A program made the position numbers and the translations under genes. Below, piece by piece: positions 26,542 to 33,300 of a DNA stretch of 35,036 nucleotides. The stretch comes from an uncultured Armatimonadota bacterium (GTDB lineage: Bacteria; Armatimonadota; Armatimonadia; Armatimonadales; Armatimonadaceae), in the NCBI GenBank assembly GCA_903881535.1, contig CAIRTT010000249.1:1-35036 (forward strand). Reading direction: 5' to 3'. How positions within the stretch are numbered: position 1 is the first letter of the stretch; each line of letters opens with the position of its first letter. The notes under the pieces were generated by a model, which saw only the letters and a list, made by a program, of their open reading frames with translations, did no database searches and was not told where the DNA came from.

Positions 26542-27261
26542 ATGGCTGACGACACAGGTAAGAAGCCCCCCAAGGTTAAAGGAGCAAGAATCGCTACCCA
26601 CAACGCTGGGAAGCCCTCCAACCCCCATGAGCTGTCTCCCGTAGAGATAGCAGCCATAACCGAGTTCATGCAGAACGGGGGAAACATGAGCGCGGCAATG
26701 AGGAAAGCGCACCCAAATGCCAAGAACTGGCAAGAAAACACACTGAACGTCAATGCATCGCAGACCTTTGGGCAGACTAAGGTGCGAATTAGAATCGCTC
26801 AACTGAGGGCCGAACAGCAGCAAAGAACGGCGATCACCGCCGATCGTGTTCTGCAAGAGGCCTACAAACTGGCATTCTCGGACGTCCGTCAACTGTTCCA
26901 TGAGGACGGAGAATTGAAGTCTCCCGCCGAGTGGCCGGACGGTGCTGCAGGCGCCATCGCCTCGTTTGAGGTAGTCACCCAGAATCAGGGAGTAGGCCAG
27001 CCGCCCCGGTACATCCACAAGGTGAAGCTCTGGGACAAGAACCCGGCGCTTGAGAAACTGTTCCGGCACATGGGCCTGTTTGAGAAAGACAACAGCCAGA
27101 AGGCCAGCATCTTGGCCCAAGACCTGTCCACAATGCCCCTCCCACTATTGCAGATGATTCAGGACAAGATACGAGCCTATGACGATGGAGCAGCAAGCCG
27201 AGGATCTCTTCCGGATGTTTCTGGCAACGGGCCAGCATCGGGCGATCGCATTAACCATTGA
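26542..27261 (+). CDS. terS: Terminase small subunit-like
   Basis: N-terminal helix-turn-helix-like region NGGNMSAAMRKAHPNAKNWQENTLNVNASQTFG; immediately upstream of and overlapping terL. Confidence 0.7.
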   Translation: MADDTGKKPPKVKGARIATHNAGKPSNPHELSPVEIAAITEFMQNGGNMSAAMRKAHPNAKNWQENTLNVNASQTFGQTKVRIRIAQLRAEQQQRTAITADRVLQEAYKLAFSDVRQLFHEDGELKSPAEWPDGAAGAIASFEVVTQNQGVGQPPRYIHKVKLWDKNPALEKLFRHMGLFEKDNSQKASILAQDLSTMPLPLLQMIQDKIRAYDDGAASRGSLPDVSGNGPASGDRINH

Positions 27262-29857
27262 TAGCGTCGAAGAGAAGAAGCGCTGCGAGACCAGCCTAGC
27301 CGAGTTTGTGAAGTGTGCTTGGCACGTGGTAGAACCTCCCGGCACAAAGCTGATCTGGAACTGGCACTTGGACGTCATCTGCGCATACATGGAAGCGGTG
27401 TACGCCGGGGGCATCAAACGCCTGATTGTGAATATCCCGCCGGGCACGATGAAGTCGCTGGTGATCATGGTCTTCTACCCCAGCTGGGTCTGGACTCAGC
27501 GTCAGGGCGAGAGATTCCTGTGCGGCACGAACGACGGGACTCTGGCGACACGCGACGCGGTCAGGATGCGGCAGCTGATCACCTCCGAGTGGTACAAGTC
27601 GCACTGGGGTGCCAAGGTGCAGCTCTCGGTCGACCAGCAGGACAAAGGCCTGTTTGCCAACACCTACCGCGGCCACAGGGAGTCCCAGTCGATACTGGGC
27701 AAGGTAACTGGTAAGAGAGGCAGTTGCATTGCCGGCCATGTGTCTATTGAGACTGAGCAAGGCCCGATTGCTATGGAATTGCTGTGCTCTATGCCGTCAC
27801 CGCCCAGAGTATGGACGTTTAATATTGAGACTGGGAGCGCAGAGCTTCAGGCTGTTGTAGCTACGCGCAAATTAACGGCTGTAAAGACGATAGACGTTTG
27901 CACGCTTGCCGGTAACTTGCTAACATGCACGCCAGATCATTTGATCTTTGCGAGCGGAAACTATGCAAAAGCAGAAAGCGTCGCCGGGTGCAGCTTGTCC
28001 ATCATGCAAAGGCCCAACCGGACGGCGCAACGGGCTGCCCATCCGATGCAGCTCATGCGCAAAAGTTCGGTTGCAATGCATAACATGCGGAATTGGTTTT
28101 CAGCGGGATGGCGCGGAAATCGACAAGCATGCCCGCAGGGGATTGAAAGACGGGCCATTTTGCAGCAAGGCCTGCAACAAGCCGATAAGAAATCCCCAGC
28201 CGATCGTAAGGCAGTGCGCACACTGTGGCAGCAACTACCGTCCTCGCTCATTAGATCCATCAAGGAAGTTCTGCAGCAGGGTTTGCTATTGTGCGGCCCC
28301 ATCGCCAATAAAAGTCTTGCAGCCAAAGCCTTGTGCTCAGTGTGGATTGATGATGACAATCACAAGCATACGACGCAAGTATTGCGGAATGTCCTGCAAA
28401 AACAAAGCCCACTCGGTCAGGATGCAAGGTTCTGGCAATTCCCACTTTACAAAAGCAACCAGCCGAGATGGACTGTTCAGGCGCATGGCTTTGATAGTAT
28501 TGGAAAGGGATTGGTATTGTTGCGCAGCTTGTGGAACGCGAAAAGACTTCCGGCGGCTGTCGGTTCACCACATCGACCACGACCCGGATCACAACGAGCC
28601 GTACAATCTAATCAGCCTGTGCAGCTCTTGTCACAACACACACCACAGGTCTATCAATCCGCCTGCTGGATTGAAGACGGAGAAGCTGAAGGGCATGGCT
28701 CATGCCCGGTCGATGTCTATGACATACAAGTTGCAGCAAACAGCAACTTCTTTGCTGGCGGAATATTAGTCCACAATTGTTTGCTGTGGGACGATCCCCA
28801 CGACGCCAACTCGGTCGAGTCTGACGTGCAGCGGCAATCGGTCATCGACGCCTACGACCAAGGCTGGTCAAGCCGACGCAATGATCTGGAAAATTCGCCG
28901 ATCGTCATCGTTATGCAGCGAGTTCACTACGCCGACATCACCGGTCATTTGCTGAAGAAAGGCAACTGGACACGGCTGGCGATCCCCATGCGGTTTGACC
29001 CAGACACGACGTACGACCCGGTCGCTGACCTGAACCGGCCCGACCTGAAGGATCCCCGGACTGAGGCAGGGCAGCTGCTGTTCCCACAGAAGTTCCCCGA
29101 TGTAGCGGTCAAAGAGCTTGAGGCCAACCTAGGCTCCTACGGCACCGCTGGGCAGCTCCAGCAAAACCCCTCGCCGAAGGGTGGCGGTATCCTGCGGTCG
29201 AGCCTGATCAACCTGTGGCCGAACACCAAGCCCCTGCCGATCATGCAGTACATCGTCCAGTCATACGACACGGCCTTTACGGAAGACACCATGAACGACC
29301 CCACTGCCTGCACTGTCTGGGGCGTGTTCTGGCATGAAGGCAAGACCAACATCATGCTGATCGACTGCTGGCAGGAGCACATGGAGTACCCCGCGCTGCG
29401 TCAGAGGGTGATCAAGGAGTGGTCGAGCAAGTACGCCGGCAACCCCAAAGACATCAGCAACCCGGCCCGATCCCCGGACATCGTCCTGATCGAGAAGAAA
29501 GGGTCAGGCCAGTCGCTGCTGCAAGACCTGTCAGCGACCAAGATCCGGATCGCCGGCTACAACCCCGGTCTGGCCGGCAAGGTGGCACGTGCCCACCTGA
29601 TCACCCCGATCATGGACAGCGGCGTCATCTGGATCATTGAGTCCAAGGCTGGCGACTCGTGGCCGACTTGGGCGACGTGGCTGGAAAAGCAGATCGACCG
29701 ATTCCCGAACGACGAGCACGACGATGGGGTAGACACCATGACCCAAGCCCTGCGCTACCTGAAAGACTCCGGCTTCGTGTCCCTGAGCCAGAGCGAACGC
29801 ATCCACGAGAACCGCCCGCTAATCACAAAGGAGAAGGGGAACCCCTATGCCCAGTAA
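27179..29857 (+). CDS. terL: Terminase large subunit precursor, interrupted by an intein (892 aa precursor; 541 aa after predicted splicing)
   Basis: NIPPGTMKSL Walker A-like, LLWDDPHD Walker B-like, nuclease region SYDTAFTEDTMNDPTACTVWGVF; open throughout, including the intein. Confidence 0.92.
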   Translation: MTMEQQAEDLFRMFLATGQHRAIALTIDSVEEKKRCETSLAEFVKCAWHVVEPPGTKLIWNWHLDVICAYMEAVYAGGIKRLIVNIPPGTMKSLVIMVFYPSWVWTQRQGERFLCGTNDGTLATRDAVRMRQLITSEWYKSHWGAKVQLSVDQQDKGLFANTYRGHRESQSILGKVTGKRGSCIAGHVSIETEQGPIAMELLCSMPSPPRVWTFNIETGSAELQAVVATRKLTAVKTIDVCTLAGNLLTCTPDHLIFASGNYAKAESVAGCSLSIMQRPNRTAQRAAHPMQLMRKSSVAMHNMRNWFSAGWRGNRQACPQGIERRAILQQGLQQADKKSPADRKAVRTLWQQLPSSLIRSIKEVLQQGLLLCGPIANKSLAAKALCSVWIDDDNHKHTTQVLRNVLQKQSPLGQDARFWQFPLYKSNQPRWTVQAHGFDSIGKGLVLLRSLWNAKRLPAAVGSPHRPRPGSQRAVQSNQPVQLLSQHTPQVYQSACWIEDGEAEGHGSCPVDVYDIQVAANSNFFAGGILVHNCLLWDDPHDANSVESDVQRQSVIDAYDQGWSSRRNDLENSPIVIVMQRVHYADITGHLLKKGNWTRLAIPMRFDPDTTYDPVADLNRPDLKDPRTEAGQLLFPQKFPDVAVKELEANLGSYGTAGQLQQNPSPKGGGILRSSLINLWPNTKPLPIMQYIVQSYDTAFTEDTMNDPTACTVWGVFWHEGKTNIMLIDCWQEHMEYPALRQRVIKEWSSKYAGNPKDISNPARSPDIVLIEKKGSGQSLLQDLSATKIRIAGYNPGLAGKVARAHLITPIMDSGVIWIIESKAGDSWPTWATWLEKQIDRFPNDEHDDGVDTMTQALRYLKDSGFVSLSQSERIHENRPLITKEKGNPYAQ
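27725..28777 (+). mobile_element. Intein (351 codons) in terL
   Basis: Cys1 (TGC 27725), block A CIAGHVSIETEQG, block B LLTCTPDHLIFASG, block F/G VDVYDIQVAANSNFFAGGILVHN, then Cys+1 (TGT 28778). Confidence 0.95.
27963..28769 (+). CDS. HNH endonuclease with zinc knuckles, encoded out of frame (+1) inside the terL intein
   Basis: CITCGIGF..FCSKAC; CAHCGSNY..KFCSRVC; CAQCG..KYCGMSC; HNH core CCAACGTRKDFRRLSVHHIDHDPDHNEPYNLISLCSSCHNTHH; ATG 27963 (TTG alternative at 27948). Confidence 0.9.
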   Translation: MQKQKASPGAACPSCKGPTGRRNGLPIRCSSCAKVRLQCITCGIGFQRDGAEIDKHARRGLKDGPFCSKACNKPIRNPQPIVRQCAHCGSNYRPRSLDPSRKFCSRVCYCAAPSPIKVLQPKPCAQCGLMMTITSIRRKYCGMSCKNKAHSVRMQGSGNSHFTKATSRDGLFRRMALIVLERDWYCCAACGTRKDFRRLSVHHIDHDPDHNEPYNLISLCSSCHNTHHRSINPPAGLKTEKLKGMAHARSMSMTYKLQQTATSLLAEY

Positions 29858-30086
29858 GCCGCGAACGAGCGCCCGCTTGGTGCTCAACGGCAGACGATGC
29901 CAGTGCCCGACCTGCAAGGAGTATTTCAGTACGATCACCAACTTCGACAAGCACCGGGTAGGCGACCACGCCACCGGCAAGGTCTGCGTCGACCCGGAGT
30001 CTGTCGGCATGGCCATCGCCACAGCAGGCAGCTCAACCTATTGGATCACCCCCAGCAAAGACGGAAAGTTTTATGACAGCGAGTGA
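29847..30086 (+). CDS. Small C2H2-type zinc-finger phage protein
   Basis: CQCPTCKEYFSTITNFDKHRVGDH. Confidence 0.7.
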   Translation: MPSKPRTSARLVLNGRRCQCPTCKEYFSTITNFDKHRVGDHATGKVCVDPESVGMAIATAGSSTYWITPSKDGKFYDSE

Positions 30087-30273
30087 GAAAAGCCAGAGCA
30101 CCCGGATAATGATCAACGCCAAGGGCGTCGTGGCCCAGCTGCGGATGAGGCCGGGTATTTTTGAGGTTGAGTCTGGCCCGAGGTTTGGCGAGAGCGTGGG
30201 CGCCGGCAATCACGTAGACGAGATGGTAGAGATCTTCAAGGCGTGGATAAAAACAGAGCTTGACACTGAGTAG
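30073..30273 (+). CDS. Small hypothetical protein
   Basis: 66-aa ORF overlapping the previous gene. Confidence 0.5.
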   Translation: MTASEKSQSTRIMINAKGVVAQLRMRPGIFEVESGPRFGESVGAGNHVDEMVEIFKAWIKTELDTE

Positions 30274-30337
30274 ACAACTGGAACGGTGACACAGAAAGTG
30301 TTAAAGTACGGGGTACTACTCTTTGACGGGGTGAGTT

Positions 30338-33300
30338 ATGCCTAAGAAAACTGCTCCCCAGAACACTGGCCTGTTCAACAAGATGCTTGGCTCGATAGCC
30401 AAAGGCGTCGGCACGGCCACCAGTTCGCACCCGGTTGACTCCCTGCTTGGGTTTGTATCCCCCGACCTGTTAGCTATGAAGCTGGACGCCGAGAAGGCCG
30501 GCAACGCCTACCCAGTTGCAGACCGCTGGAACGGCCCCGGCGACGCCATGCGCCACCTGATGTTCTCTTCCAAGCTGGCCGACCGCTACGGGCAGATCCC
30601 GTCGCAGCTGGAGAGCCTTGCCCACGAGTACCTGCTGAATTTTGGCGAGTCTTCCGCAGAGCGCGAGATGGATCTATACAACGACACGCTGGGACGATCC
30701 ATTGCCGGGCAGACGTCAGACCCAGCCGAGATGCAGCGCCTTGCCCAGAAGTACGTGGATGAGGGCACAGCCAAGACCATCAAGGGCAAAGAGGGCGCAC
30801 CGAGCAACTACGGCGGCGGTGGCGCCGTAATCAAGGCTGCTGAGAGGGCTGCGGCAAGGGCGGTAGAGAAGAGCGCCGCTAAACCTGTGTTACATGCCGC
30901 ACCAAACGTAGTAAACATGAACAACATCCCCGACGAAAAAGAAGGGTATCTGAGGCTGTATCATGGGGGTTCTGAAGAGGGCTTTACAAGTGTCCCGGAT
31001 TCTTCAACAACTGCCGGCTTTTCTTTTGACGGATTATTTGCACACCCTGAAAAGCGAAGTTCATGGGGCGCACATGGCAATGGTTCTAACTATTTTGCCG
31101 ATATAAAAGAACCTGAAATTCTGACCCAAAACGCACTGGATTACCACATTCCTTACGAAAACACGGTGGCTGCACTTAAGAAAGCAATGCCTTGGCTTAA
31201 TGATAATGATGTCGATCTTGCTCACTCTGCTGTAATTGAAGACAAAAATGTTCATGACATGGACGCAAATGATGTTTCTAGAGTTTTCCGCGCAGATGAT
31301 CCCGGCCAAGCATCTTGGGAAGCGCAGCGCCTTCGAGGAAATGTAGCGCGAAATTTGGGATATAAAGCTGTGGAAATGGGCGACGAACATGGCACCAGCT
31401 ATCTCATGATGCCCGGTGTGCCTCTCACGCAAGTAATAGAAACAGACTCATCTGACCTAGGCCATGCCCACGGCGGCCTGATTGGCTTGGCTCAGAAGTA
31501 CGGTGGCGGCGGCCTGATCAGAAAGTACGACGAGGGTGGTGATGTCGCTGTACCAGATACCCAACCTAGTATCATGGGCGCACTGAAAGACCCGCAGTTC
31601 CGCCAAGACGTAGCTAACAACTTCAGGGATGCCGCGTATCGGGGTGCGGTGGCAGGTACGTTGGGTGCTCCGGTAGACATTGCTAACATGTTGGCTAACT
31701 TGGGCACAGCCGGTTACGGCTACCTTGGCAACAAGGCGGGTATGCTCCGTGGTTCCGAGATGCCAGCCACGTACAACGAACCAGTAGGCGGGTCAGAGTG
31801 GATAGGCAACAAGCTGCGGGACTATGGTGTCATCGGTGGCAACCGTAACTTAACCGCAGAAGTGATAGCAGGGTTAGGACTCCCGCTGGTACCAGTTGCT
31901 GCCGAGGCTCGCATACCGCAGATGGATAGAGCGTTGGAACAGATGGCCGCCAACTACGCTGCCAAAGACGATTTAAATGCCGGTGCTTTTGGTCAGCGTG
32001 GGGCCATAAAGCTGAGAGGGGGCAATTGGCTTAAGGGTAGTATAGAAGAGTCGTTGAATGGGTTGAAGGCAAGAACAATGAACGAATTTGAGCTTAAAAA
32101 TTTAGCAGAAAGTCAGGGCGTTGATGTAGCTGAAAGAATGCGCATCAACCAACAACCCGCAGAAGCACTCAACAACTGGGTAGACAAAACCCTTACCAAG
32201 TACGTCAAGAACGACATGGGTACGCCGGAAGACCCGTTGCGGATAATGGCGGATAAGCATGCCGTGGACAAACCTGCCAAGCTAGCTGAGGTGCAAGGGC
32301 GTATTGATGCCTTTGCTGCTAAGATGGAACAGACGGCTAGGGAGCGTGGAGTGCCTGTTGGGGATCTAACCTCTATGCGCCAGCAGATGATCGGTTTGGA
32401 GAAAGAGAAAGCATTGGTGGAAGCTAGACAAGGACTTCATTTTGAACCCCAACAACGCGGTCCTCAAATAATAGAAGATCTGCGTCACAATCGAGAGATG
32501 GAGGGTTTTCCGGGCGCAGGCTTTGGTCAATCGGAACTCGCTCGGAGATGGGAAACCGCTACCGACAAGGTTATACACCCAGAGCAAGCGCGAGACATAC
32601 TACGAGGACCGAATTACGTAAACGCAGCCATTGCCAAGGCACACGTTGACCATTCTTTGGCAAATGATCCGTGGTTGTTAAAAGTGCCTCCGGAAACAAA
32701 AGTGTATGACTTACCAGCTACCATGCGCCCTCCTGAGCACCTCGGCTTTGACCACCTCATCGACGAACTGCGCAACGCTACCAACCCTGAATCTGGCTTG
32801 CCCAAAGAGTTGCTGATTAACCCTAAAGATTTGCCCAAGATAACGATGGAGCAGGCCGTTGACCGCGTAGCTGACATAAATGCGTGGCGTGCTGCCCAGA
32901 AAGTTGAAGCCAATAAAGCAATGGCCAACAACCCTGCTACGTTCACGCACAAAGAGTATCCTGAGCAGGGTATGAAATGGGTGCAGTTGAAACGTCCTGA
33001 AGCTGTTCTTGAAGAAGGGCACGTTCCGGGCGCAGTATCAGGTTATCCAGATTTACATGGCATCATTGACCAACGCACCGGACAAAGCGTGTCACCGGGT
33101 CGGTACAATCCAGAAGAAGCTATGGACTTGTATAAGAGGGAAGAGCGCACCAAGTCTCTAGCCGACGCACTCAAGCACGAAGGCGACACAATGCGCCACT
33201 CTGTTGGAGGGTATGGAGTAAAAGGGGGGTATGGGGCTGGGGGCATAGACGCTATACTTGACGGCAGGGCTAGTATCTTTTCGCTTCGTGATGCCGAAGG

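Noticed and set aside
27961-28592. Reverse-strand ORFs (27961-28359, 28260-28592) inside the intein region
   Set aside because: No recognisable motifs; explained as by-products of two sense-strand frames both being open.
27725-28777. Group I/II intron in terL instead of an intein
   Set aside because: The terL frame is fully open across the insert and carries intein splicing blocks with Cys1, TPDH, HN and Cys+1.
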